NCBI GenBank assembly: GCA_002731375.1 | Contig: PCBT01000002.1 | Location: forward strand, 162,580 to 197,682 | Reading direction: 5' to 3' | From: Rhodospirillaceae bacterium | Lineage (GTDB): Bacteria; Pseudomonadota; Alphaproteobacteria; GCA-2731375 | Length of the DNA: 35,103 nucleotides | Shown here: in pieces, positions 8,911 through 17,836 of the stretch | How the letters are laid out: every line of letters begins with the position of its first letter | Numbering within the stretch: position 1 is the stretch's first letter | Notes under the pieces: model-generated | Told to the model about the DNA's origin: nothing | Database searches by the model: none | Seen by the model: the letters and a program-made list of their open reading frames with translations, nothing else | Position numbers and translations under genes: made by a program

Positions 8911-9258
8911 CTAATCTTCAAACAGCGTCAAATCCAAGAGCAGCATTTCACCCATCCAGATGGGCCAGTCATGATGGTCTTCAAGGGCCGCGCCTGTGTT
9001 CGGATGCAGAAATACCGTCAGGCCACGCCGGTTCAGCATCAACCAGGGAACCAAGGTGGCGAAGGTATCCGCACGAAACTTGACCTGATAGCTCCACCTC
9101 GGGTGCGGCCCGACCCGCTTTTCGTGCCAACGCCCCATTTCAATATTGAAGTTCGCTTCGATCTCATCGCGCAGCGCGCGCGCGGATTCCCGGCTATCGG
9201 CATCAAAATAGACGTGTGCGTGATAGTCCCGGATCGCCGAAGGAACCGGCGCTGCCAT
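8911..9258 (-). CDS. DOPA 4,5-dioxygenase family protein
   Basis: Small protein (115 residues) of the DOPA 4,5-dioxygenase family, extradiol-type enzymes found in fungi, plants and many bacteria. The family pattern 'DYHAHVYFD' is near residue 11, with 'GRWHEKRVGPHPRWSYQV' in the middle and 'LHPNTGAALEDHHDW' towards the end; the histidine-rich segments are the metal ligand candidates. The gene starts 2 bases after grxD ends, so it is probably the last gene of the minus-strand block carrying grxD. The physiological aromatic substrate in bacteria is not established. Confidence 0.88.
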   Translation of the reverse strand: MAAPVPSAIRDYHAHVYFDADSRESARALRDEIEANFNIEMGRWHEKRVGPHPRWSYQVKFRADTFATLVPWLMLNRRGLTVFLHPNTGAALEDHHDWPIWMGEMLLLDLTLFED

Positions 9259-9260
9259 GG

Positions 9261-9599
9261 CTAGGTGGTTTCGGTTTCAATGCCTTTGGCCTGGAAGGTC
9301 TCCTGCAGCTCGCCGGCCTCGAACATTTCGCGGACGATGTCACAGCCACCGACGAATTCGCCCTTGACGTAGAGCTGCGGAATGGTAGGCCAATTAGAAA
9401 ATTCCTTGATGCCGTTGCGCACCGCATCGTCGGCCAGGACGTCGATGCCCTTGAACTTGACGCCGACATGGCTCAATACCTGCACCACCATGGAGGAAAA
9501 CCCGCATTGCGGAAATACTGGCGTGCCCTTCATGAACAGCACTACGTCATTGGCATCGATTTCGCCCTGGATGGTGTCGAAAACTGGATTGTCGCTCAT
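9261..9599 (-). CDS. grxD: Monothiol glutaredoxin, Grx4/GrxD type
   Basis: Monothiol CGFS glutaredoxin of 112 residues that binds and hands over [2Fe-2S] clusters, typically with a BolA partner. The active site 'CGFS' starts at C32 inside 'GTPVFPQCGFSS', preceded by the conserved 'VVLFMKG' strand with the glutathione-binding Lys. The cis-proline motif 'WPTIPQLYV' and 'GGCDI' complete the glutathione pocket. In many alphaproteobacteria grxD directly follows bolA after purL; here the pair is kept but separated by about 870 bases that hold a chemotaxis-receptor remnant, which may disturb cotranscription. Confidence 0.96.
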   Translation of the reverse strand: MSDNPVFDTIQGEIDANDVVLFMKGTPVFPQCGFSSMVVQVLSHVGVKFKGIDVLADDAVRNGIKEFSNWPTIPQLYVKGEFVGGCDIVREMFEAGELQETFQAKGIETETT

Positions 9600-9792
9600 A
9601 GTCTGCTTCCTTTGATTCAGTGGCTCCCCACGGCCAATGCCTCAATATCAAGAAAGTAGACCGAACGGCAATAAGCATTTTCACCGCGCTACAACAATAG
9701 TATCGGAAATGGCAATGCCAGCGGCAACTGGCGCCAAGGGTTTGCCTGGGCACCCGCTTTCCAGCCGGCAGCCGGCCTCTGCTGGGACGCCC

Positions 9793-10278
9793 TTATGCGG
9801 CAGCTATTTCGCCCAGGAAGTTTTCAATCCTGGCGCGCAGTTGATCGGACTGTGTGGCCAGGCCCTTGACAGAGCTAATCATTCTACCAGCAGCGCTTCC
9901 GGTTTCAGCTGCCGCCTCTTTGACGCCGGAGATTTCCGAGGTGACCTTGTCGGTGCCTTGCGCCGCTTCGTTGACGTTGCGGGCGATTTCGCCCGTTCCG
10001 GCGTTTTGTTGCTCAACCGCCAAAGCGACCTGGGTCGAGATCAGGCTGATCTCTTCAATCACAGTGGTGATGGAGGTGATCGCGGTGACGGGCTCGTCGG
10101 TGGCACCTTGGATTTTTAGGATCTGGTCTCGGATTTCATCCGTGGCCTTGGCCGTTTGGCTCGCCAGGTTTTTGACTTCTGAGGCAACCACGGCAAAACC
10201 CTTACCGGCGTCACCCGCCCGCGCCGCCTCGATCGTGGCATTGAGCGCCAGTAAATTGGTCTGTTCCGCTATATCATT
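9793..10278 (-). pseudogene. Methyl-accepting chemotaxis protein signalling-domain remnant
   Basis: C-terminal piece of a methyl-accepting chemotaxis protein. On the minus strand it opens abruptly in the hairpin-tip signature ('[18 protein letters not shown]' and '[15 protein letters not shown]'), continues through the descending coiled-coil helix, and ends naturally at '[11 protein letters not shown]'. Everything before the tip, including sensor, membrane segments, HAMP and ascending helix, is missing, and an in-frame stop lies four codons before the signature. It cannot act as a receptor. It sits between bolA and grxD, which are normally adjacent, so it arrived by insertion or rearrangement. 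An 8-base inverted repeat lies exactly at its truncated end. Confidence 0.85.
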
Positions 10279-10317
10279 ACAAAACTACTTCCTTAGCTAT
10301 ATGCTAAAGGTAATGAT
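10273..10317. repeat. Inverted repeat at the truncated end of the chemotaxis remnant
   Basis: ATCATTAC (10273-10280) is matched by its perfect reverse complement GTAATGAT (10310-10317). Between the arms lies a second small stem, TTAGC/GCTAA, around a TATAT loop. The left arm coincides with the first recognisable bases of the chemotaxis-receptor remnant. It could be the end of a mobile element, a recombination scar, or a transcript hairpin; it is not followed by a T-tract. Confidence 0.4.
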
Positions 10318-10466
10318 TGGAGATTAACATATTGTGAATGTTCGCCCCGCGTTGCCGCAAAAAGGAAAAGGCGGCACTTCGCCGTCAGCGATACTTACGC
10401 GCGCCTACGGTGAGATAGGCCTACCTAATTGGCTGCGATGAGGGTCTAAAGTAGTTAAAGACAGCC
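10282..10466. other. Spacer between chemotaxis remnant and bolA
   Basis: No coding sequence recognised apart from the hairpin at its left end. It is AT-richer than its surroundings near 10300-10335 and then GC-rich; no similarity to a known element is visible. It is probably part of the sequence that separated bolA from grxD. Confidence 0.4.
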
Positions 10467-10709
10467 TCAGTTGTTGGCGCCAGGTACCGCCGTTTGCAGG
10501 GCCAGGGCATGCAACTGCCCGCCCATGCGCCCTTGTAGGGCCTGGTATACCATCTGGTGTTGCTGCACGCGGGATTTGCCCTCGAACTGGGCGGAGACAA
10601 CCATGGCCGCATAATGATCGCCATCGCCGCGCAGATCTTCGATCGTGACGTGCGCATCCGTAATGCTTTCCTTGATCAATTGTTCGATCTCGGCGGCATC
10701 CATGGCCAT
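10467..10709 (-). CDS. bolA: BolA family protein
   Basis: 80-residue BolA-like protein, the usual partner of monothiol glutaredoxins in sensing or delivering [2Fe-2S] clusters. It has the class II KH-like fold pattern 'IEDLRGDGDHYAAMVVS', followed by 'KSRVQQHQMVYQAL' and the C-terminal 'LHALALQTAVPG'. The conserved His in 'VQQHQMVYQ' is a likely cluster ligand. Start ATG 10709 has GGAG 8 bases upstream; a second ATG at 10703 is possible. It lies 38 bases downstream of purL and is probably cotranscribed with it. The family has several subtypes (BolA, IbaG/BolA2); the short length and grxD neighbourhood favour the cytosolic Fe-S type. Confidence 0.93.
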   Translation of the reverse strand: MAMDAAEIEQLIKESITDAHVTIEDLRGDGDHYAAMVVSAQFEGKSRVQQHQMVYQALQGRMGGQLHALALQTAVPGANN

Positions 10710-10747
10710 GGCCGTATCTCCACTATCCAGTCGTAGGTGTTCTGTCG

Positions 10748-12943
10748 TTACTCATGTAAGTCATTATGCATGAAATCGGGCAACCACGCCTCGTGCAAGA
10801 GGCGCAGTTCCGATAACGATATAGGCGCGCCGGCGTTCAAGGTCAACGCTCCACCGCCCGTGCGTCCCAATTTCCGTGCCGGCACCTGGCCTTGTTCGGC
10901 CTGTTGCAATATGGCGGCGGCATCGGCCTCCGGCACGGCGATGAGGTATCGCCCCTGATCCTCGCCGAACCAATAGCCCGCGTCGTCCCGACCATCCAGC
11001 AGCAGACCAATATTGCCCGCCATGGCCATTTCCGCCGCCGCAACCAGCAAGCCACCGTCGGAGAGGTCGTGACAGGTATCCACCCGGCCTTCCGTGATCA
11101 GACCACGGACGAAATTGCCGTTGCGTTGTTCCGCCGCCAGATCAACGGGCGGCGGCGGTCCGTCGTGACGGTCCAGCAGGTGCCGCAAATAGATCGACTG
11201 CCCCAGATGGCCGGTGCCGCCGCCAATCAGAATGAGAGCGTCATCCTGCCGGCGCAGGGCTAGGTCGGCATGGCGTTCGAGATCATCCAGAATACCAATG
11301 CCACCAATCGCCGGGGTGGGCAGAATGGCCTGGCCATGGGTTTCGTTGTAAAGCGAAACATTGCCCGAAACCACAGGGAAATCCAGGGCTCGGCAGGCTT
11401 CCCCCATGCCCTGGATACAACCGACGAACTCGCCCATGATCTCGGGCCGTTCGGGATTGCCGAAGTTTAGACAATCGGTGATCGCTAGGGGACGCGCGCC
11501 TACCGCCGTGATATTGCGCCAGACCTCGGCTACCGCCTGGGCGCCGCCCTGATGCGGTTCGGCCCGGCAATAACGCGGTGTGCAATCCGTGGCGATGGCC
11601 AGGCCGCGGCCAGAACCATGAATGCGCACGATGGCGGCATCGCCGCCCGGCTTGCGTACCGTGTCCGCCATGACCGTGTGGTCATACTGTTCCCAAACCC
11701 ATCGGCGGGATGACAGATCGGGTCCGGCGAGTAGGTTTTGCAAAGCCGCCATATGGTCCATGGGTGCCGTTACGGGCGCCGTTGGGGCCGGTGCCGCCGG
11801 CTTGACCCAGGGACGTTCGTATTCCGGGCTCTCCTCCACCAGGGGGCGGACGGGAATGTCGAAAACCACCTCGCCATTAACCCGGCCCGTGAAGTGGCCA
11901 GTGTCGTCGACATGGCCGACGACGGCGAAATCCAGCTGCCATTTGTCAAAGATCGCCTGGGCCTGCGCTTCGGTGCCCGGGCGCAGCACGATCAACATGC
12001 GCTCCTGACTCTCCGATAGCATGACCTCGTATGGGGTCATGCCTTCCTCGCGTTGTGGCACCTTGTCGATATCCAGATCGAAACCGACGCCGCCCTTGTC
12101 GGCCATTTCCACCGAACTGCAGGTCAACCCGGCGGCGCCCATGTCCTGGATCGCCACGATGGTATCTGTCGCCATCAGCTCCAGACAGGCCTCGATCAAC
12201 AGCTTTTCCGTGAACGGGTCGCCGACTTGCACGGTGGGACGCTTCTCCTCTGTAGCATCATCAAATTCAGCCGAGGCCATAGTGGCGCCATGAATACCGT
12301 CGCGCCCGGTCTTGGAACCCACATAGACCACCGGGTTGCCGATCCCAGCGGCGGCGGAATAAAAGATCCGATCCGCATCCGCCAGACCCACCGTCATAGC
12401 GTTGACCAGAATATTGCCGTTATAGGCCGGGTCGAAATTGACCTCGCCGCCCACCGTGGGCACGCCGACGCAGTTGCCATAGCCGCCGACACCCGCGACC
12501 ACGCCCGAGACCAGATGCCGGGTCTTGGCATCCTCCGGTGCGCCAAAACGCAGCGCGTTCATGTTGGCGATGGGCCTGGCGCCCATGGTGAAGACATCGC
12601 GCAGGATACCGCCCACGCCCGTTGCCGCACCCTGATAGGGCTCGATAAAGGACGGATGGTTATGGCTTTCCATTTTGAAGATGGCTGCCTCGCCCTCGCC
12701 AATATCGACCACGCCGGCGTTCTCGCCAGGGCCGCAGATTACCCAGGGTGCTTCCGTCGGCAAGGTCTTGAGCCAGAATTTGGAGGATTTGTACGAGCAA
12801 TGCTCCGACCACATGACCGAGAAGATACCCAGTTCGGTCAGGTTTGGCTCCCGCCCCAGAACGTTCAGAATGGTTTGGTATTCATCCTGGGTAAGGCCAT
12901 GCTCGGCTACTTGATCGAGGGTGATATTTGATTCGTTACGCAA
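10748..12943 (-). CDS. purL: Phosphoribosylformylglycinamidine synthase subunit PurL
   Basis: Large ATP-dependent subunit of FGAM synthase (fourth step of purine synthesis), 731 residues, the standard length for the small-type PurL that works with separate PurS and PurQ. Visible are the start region '[20 protein letters not shown]', the ATP/substrate segment '[19 protein letters not shown]', and '[15 protein letters not shown]'. The chosen start is TTG at 12943: it is preceded by AGGG at a good distance and no ATG occurs in the early conserved region. The gene begins 10 bases after purQ ends, in the operon purC-purS-purQ-purL(-bolA). Confidence 0.98.
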   Translation of the reverse strand: MRNESNITLDQVAEHGLTQDEYQTILNVLGREPNLTELGIFSVMWSEHCSYKSSKFWLKTLPTEAPWVICGPGENAGVVDIGEGEAAIFKMESHNHPSFIEPYQGAATGVGGILRDVFTMGARPIANMNALRFGAPEDAKTRHLVSGVVAGVGGYGNCVGVPTVGGEVNFDPAYNGNILVNAMTVGLADADRIFYSAAAGIGNPVVYVGSKTGRDGIHGATMASAEFDDATEEKRPTVQVGDPFTEKLLIEACLELMATDTIVAIQDMGAAGLTCSSVEMADKGGVGFDLDIDKVPQREEGMTPYEVMLSESQERMLIVLRPGTEAQAQAIFDKWQLDFAVVGHVDDTGHFTGRVNGEVVFDIPVRPLVEESPEYERPWVKPAAPAPTAPVTAPMDHMAALQNLLAGPDLSSRRWVWEQYDHTVMADTVRKPGGDAAIVRIHGSGRGLAIATDCTPRYCRAEPHQGGAQAVAEVWRNITAVGARPLAITDCLNFGNPERPEIMGEFVGCIQGMGEACRALDFPVVSGNVSLYNETHGQAILPTPAIGGIGILDDLERHADLALRRQDDALILIGGGTGHLGQSIYLRHLLDRHDGPPPPVDLAAEQRNGNFVRGLITEGRVDTCHDLSDGGLLVAAAEMAMAGNIGLLLDGRDDAGYWFGEDQGRYLIAVPEADAAAILQQAEQGQVPARKLGRTGGGALTLNAGAPISLSELRLLHEAWLPDFMHNDLHE

Positions 12944-12953
12944 GGCAATTACC

Positions 12954-13637
12954 CTAAGACAGAGTGGAGACGAGGCTGTTCAGCAGACCCTGGCCGTCGG
13001 TGCCGCCATGGGTCAGGTCAGCGGCCCGTTCGGGATGCGGCATCAGACCCAGCACGGTCTTGCGCCGATTGAAGACACCGGCGATATCGTCAATCGAGCC
13101 ATTCGGATTATTCTTGCGGCCCGCCTCGCCATTGCAATAGCGGAAGGCGATCTGATCGCCTGCCCGCATCTCGGCCAATGTGTCGGCCTCGACGAAGTAT
13201 TGCCCGTCGTGATGGGCAACGGGTATACGCAGGGTCTGGCCTTGTTGATAGCCGTTGGTGAACAGTGTCTGGCTGTTCTCGACCCGGATTTGAACATCCC
13301 GGCAGACGAATTTCAGGCCTGCGTTGGGCAACAGAGCACCGGGCAATAGGCCAGCCTCGGTCAGGACTTGGAAGCCGTTGCAAATGCCCAGGACGGCGAC
13401 GCCCTGTTCGGCCCGCGTCACTACTTCGCGCATCACCGGCGAGCGGGCGGACATCGCGCCGCTGCGCAGATAGTCGCCATAGGAAAATCCGCCCGGCAGC
13501 ACGATCAGGTCGGTCTTGCTCATCTCGCTATCGCCATGCCAGACCATATCGACTGGCCCACCAGTGGCATTCGCCAGTGCCACTTGCACATCGCGGTCAC
13601 AATTGGAGCCGGGAAAAACGATCACCGACGCTTTCAT
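12954..13637 (-). CDS. purQ: Phosphoribosylformylglycinamidine synthase subunit PurQ
   Basis: Class I glutamine amidotransferase subunit that feeds ammonia to PurL; 227 residues. The catalytic triad is visible: nucleophile C86 in 'GICNGFQVL', and H201/E203 in '[10 protein letters not shown]'. The N-terminus '[17 protein letters not shown]' and '[16 protein letters not shown]' are diagnostic for PurQ. It starts 6 bases after purS ends and is followed by purL after 10 bases, so the three subunits are coexpressed. Confidence 0.98.
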   Translation of the reverse strand: MKASVIVFPGSNCDRDVQVALANATGGPVDMVWHGDSEMSKTDLIVLPGGFSYGDYLRSGAMSARSPVMREVVTRAEQGVAVLGICNGFQVLTEAGLLPGALLPNAGLKFVCRDVQIRVENSQTLFTNGYQQGQTLRIPVAHHDGQYFVEADTLAEMRAGDQIAFRYCNGEAGRKNNPNGSIDDIAGVFNRRKTVLGLMPHPERAADLTHGGTDGQGLLNSLVSTLS

Positions 13638-13643
13638 CGCGGC

Positions 13644-13889
13644 TTAATCTTCTTCCAGTTCGATGGCGTAGTTTTCAATCACTGTATTGGCCAGCAGCTT
13701 TTCGCACATGGCCTCAACCGATTTCCACGCCGCCTCGGCGTCACTCTCGGCCAGATCAAGCTCAATCAGCTTACCCTGGCGCACATCACCAACGCCGTCG
13801 AAGCCCAAATTTGCCAAAGTCAGGCCAATGGCCTTGCCCTGGGGATCCAGGACGCCGTCCTTATACGATACGTGTACGCGTGCCTTCAT
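13644..13889 (-). CDS. purS: Phosphoribosylformylglycinamidine synthase subunit PurS
   Basis: Small 81-residue PurS subunit that bridges PurL and PurQ and helps form the ammonia channel. Typical pattern: 'VHVSYKDGVLDPQGKAI' at the N-terminus, 'LGFDGVGDVRQGKLIELDL' in the middle, and 'MCEKLLANTVIENYAIEL' at the end. It sits between purC (10 bases upstream) and purQ (6 bases downstream), the usual alphaproteobacterial order. Confidence 0.97.
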   Translation of the reverse strand: MKARVHVSYKDGVLDPQGKAIGLTLANLGFDGVGDVRQGKLIELDLAESDAEAAWKSVEAMCEKLLANTVIENYAIELEED

Positions 13890-13899
13890 CGTTTCACCG

Positions 13900-14664
13900 T
13901 CATTGCATCACCGCTGGACCTTTCAGGTCATTGGGGCCGCCTTCGGGCAAGATGCCAAGGCGCCGGGCCACCTCTTGATAGGCTTCCGCCACGCCGCCCA
14001 GGTCGCGGCGAAATCGGTCCTTGTCCAGTTTCTCGTTACTGCGGATGTCCCAGAGGCGGCAGCTGTCGGGGCTGATCTCGTCGGCCAGTACTGTTCGCAC
14101 GTCTTCTTCGCTGTATAGGCGGCCAAATTCGATCTTGAAATCCACTAGCCGAATGCCGACACCGGCGAACAGGCCGCACAGGATATCGTTGATGCGCAGT
14201 GCCAGGGCCATCATGTCGTCGACTTCTGGCGGCGTGGCCCAACCGAAGGCGGTAACATGTTCCTCCGAGACCAGGGGGTCGTTCAGATCGTCGGATTTAT
14301 AACAGAATTCCACGATGGAACGGGGCAAGGGCGTACCCTCGGGAATACCAAGGCGTTTTGACATGGAGCCGGCAGCGATATTGCGGACAATCACCTCCAC
14401 CGGAATGATCTCCACCTCCTTGATCAATTGCTCCCGCATATTGAGGCGGCGCACAAAATGGGTCGGGATACCGATCTCGGCCAGGCGCAACATGATATGC
14501 TCGGAAATCCGGTTGTTCAGAACGCCTTTGCCGGTTACCGTGCCCTTTTTCTCGTTATTAAAGGCGGTGGCATCGTCCTTGAAATACTGCACTAAAGTGC
14601 CCGGCTCCGGCCCTTCGTAAAGGACTTTCGCCTTGCCTTCGTAGACTTTTCTACGCCTGGCCAT
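13900..14664 (-). CDS. purC: Phosphoribosylaminoimidazole-succinocarboxamide synthase
   Basis: SAICAR synthetase, which joins aspartate to CAIR with ATP; 254 residues, normal length. It has '[20 protein letters not shown]' at the N-terminus, '[18 protein letters not shown]', '[16 protein letters not shown]' and the nucleotide/metal segment '[11 protein letters not shown]'. It is the first gene of the minus-strand purine operon. Its upstream region contains a GC-rich hairpin (14686-14721) and then a decayed CoA-transferase rather than the DUF1476 gene often found there. Confidence 0.98.
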   Translation of the reverse strand: MARRRKVYEGKAKVLYEGPEPGTLVQYFKDDATAFNNEKKGTVTGKGVLNNRISEHIMLRLAEIGIPTHFVRRLNMREQLIKEVEIIPVEVIVRNIAAGSMSKRLGIPEGTPLPRSIVEFCYKSDDLNDPLVSEEHVTAFGWATPPEVDDMMALALRINDILCGLFAGVGIRLVDFKIEFGRLYSEEDVRTVLADEISPDSCRLWDIRSNEKLDKDRFRRDLGGVAEAYQEVARRLGILPEGGPNDLKGPAVMQ

Positions 14665-14685
14665 GGTAACCTCGAAATTGTGGGG

Positions 14686-14721
14686 CGGTGCGTTTCCGGG
14701 CTCGAATCAGGCCCTGCACCG
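14686..14721. other. GC-rich inverted repeat upstream of purC
   Basis: CGGTGC (14686-14691) pairs with GCACCG (14716-14721), with an inner GGGC/GCCC pair (14698-14701 and 14711-14714). It sits about 20 bases before the purC start and would be in the 5' leader if transcription begins upstream. Not recognised as a known riboswitch; it may be chance. Confidence 0.3.
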
Positions 14722-14889
14722 AAGGCTTCGACGTATAGCTGAAAAGCCGCCGTAAAACAATGTCGTCATGGGGCAATTGCATGACCGCGAGCCGGTTTTT
14801 CAACACTTGACCTTCCATTTAGGGAAAATCCTATATCGTGACCAATGGCACGCTGCCCTGGCAAGGAAAGATCGGATGAATGCGAATAT

Positions 14890-15269
14890 CTTGAAGAGAA
14901 CGGCGTTGACCGCGCGAATGGCATCATAATCCAGACCCAGACGTTCGACGGCGCCGGGGGCAAAGTTCTCCACCATGACGTCGGCCCGGCGCGCCATGTC
15001 CTTGACCAGCGCAACACCAGCGGGATCCTTCAAGTTTACCCTAATCGATTTCTTGGAAGCATTAAATAACAGGAAGTACCAGGAATCCTTGTCCGGCGGC
15101 TCGCGAAGGAGAAGTGGCCCGGATCGCCGCCATTGGGATTTTCTACCTTCACCACCTCGGCGCCTAGCCAGGCCAGAGCCTTGGTGCAGGATGGTCCCGC
15201 CTCGAACTGGGACAAGTCCAGAATGCGCACGCCGTTCAGACAGCCGGCACCAATGTTGTCGCCATTCAT
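14890..15269 (-). pseudogene. CaiB/BaiF CoA-transferase N-terminal remnant with frameshift
   Basis: First third of a family III CoA-transferase on the minus strand. From ATG 15269 (GGGAG 9 bases upstream) it reads '[20 protein letters not shown]', '[18 protein letters not shown]'. Near 15100-15112 the frame shifts, and the other frame continues in the right order with '[19 protein letters not shown]' and 'VMVENFAPGAVERLGLDYD'. Homology stops after 'AVNAVLFK', where intact members continue with a catalytic domain of about 260 residues. It is thus both frameshifted and 3'-truncated. It still has a plausible ribosome site, suggesting recent decay. Confidence 0.85.
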
Positions 15270-15368
15270 ACTCAGTAACTCCCAGATCCATTCTGTTCCC
15301 ATCTTGACAGCAACCGGCTAGAAAGGTAGCCGAATAATAGTATTCAAAATATTGGGGGTGAGGGCGCC

Positions 15369-15695
15369 ATGATCTATGAACTGCGGATTTACCACTGCGT
15401 GCCGGGCCGTTTGCCGGATTTGTTGAAACGTTTTGAAACCATCACCTTGCCGATCTGGGAGCGTTTTGGCATTCGCCAGGCCGGCTTCTGGACCACGTTG
15501 ATCGGCGATTCGAACCAGGACCTGACCTATCTTTTGGCCTGGGAATCCATGGCCGAGCGCGAGGAGAAATTTGGCGCTTTTGCGGTTGATCCCGAATGGC
15601 TCACCAAACGCGCCGAGACAGAGGACACTGGCCGGATCGTCGCTTCAGTCAACAGCCAGTTCCTGACGCCGACCGCTTTTTCGTCCGTACAATAA
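15369..15695 (+). CDS. NIPSNAP family protein
   Basis: 108-residue single-domain NIPSNAP protein (ferredoxin-like dimeric alpha/beta-barrel fold). The pattern 'MIYELRIYHCVPGRLPDLL' at the start, then 'GFWTTLIGDSNQDLTYLLAW' and 'EREEKFGAF', is diagnostic. The biochemical role in bacteria is not well defined. A strong GGGGGTGAGGG stretch precedes the ATG. It lies 25 bases before the acyl-CoA synthetase and likely shares its transcript, so a link to CoA-ester metabolism is inferred from neighbourhood alone. Confidence 0.9.
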   Translation: MIYELRIYHCVPGRLPDLLKRFETITLPIWERFGIRQAGFWTTLIGDSNQDLTYLLAWESMAEREEKFGAFAVDPEWLTKRAETEDTGRIVASVNSQFLTPTAFSSVQ

Positions 15696-15714
15696 TCAAC
15701 GCCGGTTCCAAATT

Positions 15715-17385
15715 GTGAACATGCTGCCGACGCCTTGGAATCCTTCCACCACCCTGGCTGACCTGCCTGGACTGGCGGCGATACGCTGGGGCGGGCGCGA
15801 AGCGCTGGCATTCGGGCGGAAGCGGGAAACCTTTGCCGAACTGGCGGTGAAGGTTGACGCGCTGGCACGTGGCTTGATCGCGGCTGGCGTCGAGCCTGGT
15901 GGCCGGGTCGGCGTCTGGCTGAACAATTGCCCGGCATATATCCACCTGATTTTTGCCATCGCGCGCATCGGCGCCACCCAGGTGCCCATCAATACGCGCT
16001 TCAGGACCGCCGATGCGGCTTATATCATCGGCCAGGCGGAATGCAGCACTTTGATCACTCATGATACCTCCGGGCCCATTAATTATTGGGCCATGGTGCG
16101 GGAAATGGTGCCCGATGATGAGCGCCGCGCGGATGGCACGATCAAATCGACAGCATTCCCGCACCTGGAACGGATCATCATCAAGACAATCGATCCCGAT
16201 ATTGCCGCCCCTGCGGGCACCAGTCATTGGCGTGACATGATCGCCGACAATGGGGCCGAACTGGAGGCGGAGTTGCAGACGCGCGCGGCGGCGGTTCAGG
16301 TGGAGGACCCGGCGTTCATCATGTACACCTCTGGCACCACGGGTTTTCCCAAGGGGGTGGTGCGCAACCACGGTTTTCTCCGCAATCAGGTCGATCGGGT
16401 GCATCACTTGGGCACCACGGAAACGGATGTGATTTACAACTACCTGCCCCTGTTCCATATCTTCGGCTATTTGGATGGGCCCATGCTGTCCATGGCTACC
16501 GGCAACCGGCAGATCCTGACCGAAACATTCGACGCGGAGGCCTGCCTGGATGCGGTCGAGGCCGAAGGCGTGACCCAGCTCTCTGGCTTTGAAACACATG
16601 TCAATGGTTTGATCGAGGCACAGCTGCGAAAACCGCGGGATCTTTCTTCCCTGCGCACGGGCGTGTTCGGCGCCGGTACCTTTAGCGCCGTGCCAATCAT
16701 GCGGCGGGCGCTGGAAGTGCTGGCGCCCATGATACCGATCTCCGCCTATGGCATGACCGAAATTGGCGGTAATGCCTGTCTGTCGTTCCTGGGTTCGACC
16801 GCGGAGCAGATGTGCGAAACCTCCGGCCGTCCATGTCCTGGTTTTGATTTCCGCGTCATCGATCCTGAAACAGGCCACGAACAAGCCCATGAAACGCCCG
16901 GTGAGATCATTCTGAAGTCCTATAATATCATGACCTGCTACTATAAAAAGCCGGAAGAGACGGCGAAATCCTACAATGCCGATGGCTGGTTCCTGACTGG
17001 CGACATGGGCTATCTGCGGGCCGATGGTTATTTGCGCTTCCTGGGTCGCTATAAGGATATGTTAAAAATCGGCGGTGAAAACGTCGATCCCATGGAGGTT
17101 GAGGCCTATTTGCAAGGCCATCCGGACGTATTGGAAGCCGCCGTGGTTGGCCGGCCCGACGAGCGCCTGACGGAAGTCGCCGTGGCCTTTGTCGCGGCAA
17201 GACCTGGGCGAAGTCCTAGCGAAGACGAAATCTTGGACTTTTGCCGGGGCAGGATCGCCTCCTTCAAGATACCCCGGCAAATCCTGTTCATATCCGAACT
17301 GCCCATGACTACTACCGGCAAGGTGCGCAAGGTAGAGCTGCGCCAGCAAGCCGTGGATGCCATGGGGGAGACCGACCCAGTTTAG
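15715..17385 (+). CDS. AMP-binding acyl-CoA synthetase
   Basis: Adenylate-forming acyl-CoA ligase of 556 residues. The ATP P-loop 'MYTSGTTGFPKGVVRNH' is at about residues 203-219, the adenine/acyl motif 'SAYGMTEIGG' in the middle, and 'DGWFLTGDMGYLRADG' plus 'GRYKDMLKIGGENVDPMEVE' form the hinge region. The C-terminal 'TTTGKVRKVEL' carries the catalytic Lys. It activates a carboxylic acid to its CoA thioester; chain length or aromatic preference is not visible. Start is GTG 15715 or ATG 15721, neither with a clear ribosome site. The NIPSNAP gene is immediately upstream. Confidence 0.94.
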   Translation: MNMLPTPWNPSTTLADLPGLAAIRWGGREALAFGRKRETFAELAVKVDALARGLIAAGVEPGGRVGVWLNNCPAYIHLIFAIARIGATQVPINTRFRTADAAYIIGQAECSTLITHDTSGPINYWAMVREMVPDDERRADGTIKSTAFPHLERIIIKTIDPDIAAPAGTSHWRDMIADNGAELEAELQTRAAAVQVEDPAFIMYTSGTTGFPKGVVRNHGFLRNQVDRVHHLGTTETDVIYNYLPLFHIFGYLDGPMLSMATGNRQILTETFDAEACLDAVEAEGVTQLSGFETHVNGLIEAQLRKPRDLSSLRTGVFGAGTFSAVPIMRRALEVLAPMIPISAYGMTEIGGNACLSFLGSTAEQMCETSGRPCPGFDFRVIDPETGHEQAHETPGEIILKSYNIMTCYYKKPEETAKSYNADGWFLTGDMGYLRADGYLRFLGRYKDMLKIGGENVDPMEVEAYLQGHPDVLEAAVVGRPDERLTEVAVAFVAARPGRSPSEDEILDFCRGRIASFKIPRQILFISELPMTTTGKVRKVELRQQAVDAMGETDPV

Positions 17386-17515
17386 TTTTTTCGATTTGTT
17401 GGTGAGAGTATGGCAATTGTTGCTGGAAATACCCAGATATGAAGTTGCTTCATTGACGCCGTACGGTTATGGGTGGAGCAACAGTTAAACAATCAAGTGC
17501 GGGAGCCGCGTAGCC

Positions 17516-17836
17516 ATGACGACCTTTGATAAACGTGAAAAATCTTTCGAGGCGAAATACGCCCATGATCAGGAAATCCTGTTCAAGATTGGCGCACGGC
17601 GCAACAAGTTGCTGGGTCAATGGATGGCTGAACAGCTTGGCCTGGATGGCGCCGACGCGGAGGCCTATGCCAAGGCGGTCATCGCCTCGGATTTCGAAAA
17701 GCCGGGCGACGAGGACGTCTTTGAAAAGGTCTGGGCCGATGTTCAGAGTAGGGGGCTGAGTTTGACTGAGGCACAGGTCCGCCAGCAAATGCAGGACCTG
17801 CTGGAAACCGCACGGGACCAGGTTACTGCCGAATAA
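17516..17836 (+). CDS. DUF1476 / F1-ATPase zeta-type inhibitor
   Basis: 106-residue member of DUF1476. In Paracoccus denitrificans this family is the zeta subunit that inhibits the F1FO-ATPase. The hallmark N-terminal inhibitory stretch 'FDKREKSFEAKYAHDQEI' is present, followed by 'RRNKLLGQWMAEQLGL' and a helical C-terminal bundle; an alpha-helical cytoplasmic protein is expected. GGGAG lies upstream of the ATG. The gene converges with purB and the two stops overlap by 14 bases. Association with purB/purC is common in alphaproteobacteria and supports the identification. Confidence 0.93.
   Translation: MTTFDKREKSFEAKYAHDQEILFKIGARRNKLLGQWMAEQLGLDGADAEAYAKAVIASDFEKPGDEDVFEKVWADVQSRGLSLTEAQVRQQMQDLLETARDQVTAE

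Noticed and set aside
12053-12931. 292-codon open frame on the plus strand
   Set aside because: Antisense of purL; low-complexity His/Arg/Gly composition and no start context.
14686-14721. Possible tRNA, because CTCGAATC looks like a T-loop
   Set aside because: The surrounding stems do not fold as a cloverleaf, with no anticodon arm at the right distance; kept only as a low-confidence hairpin.
15649-16890. 413-codon open frame on the minus strand
   Set aside because: Lies opposite the acyl-CoA synthetase, has no recognisable domain and an odd His/Arg-rich composition; it is a GC-rich shadow.
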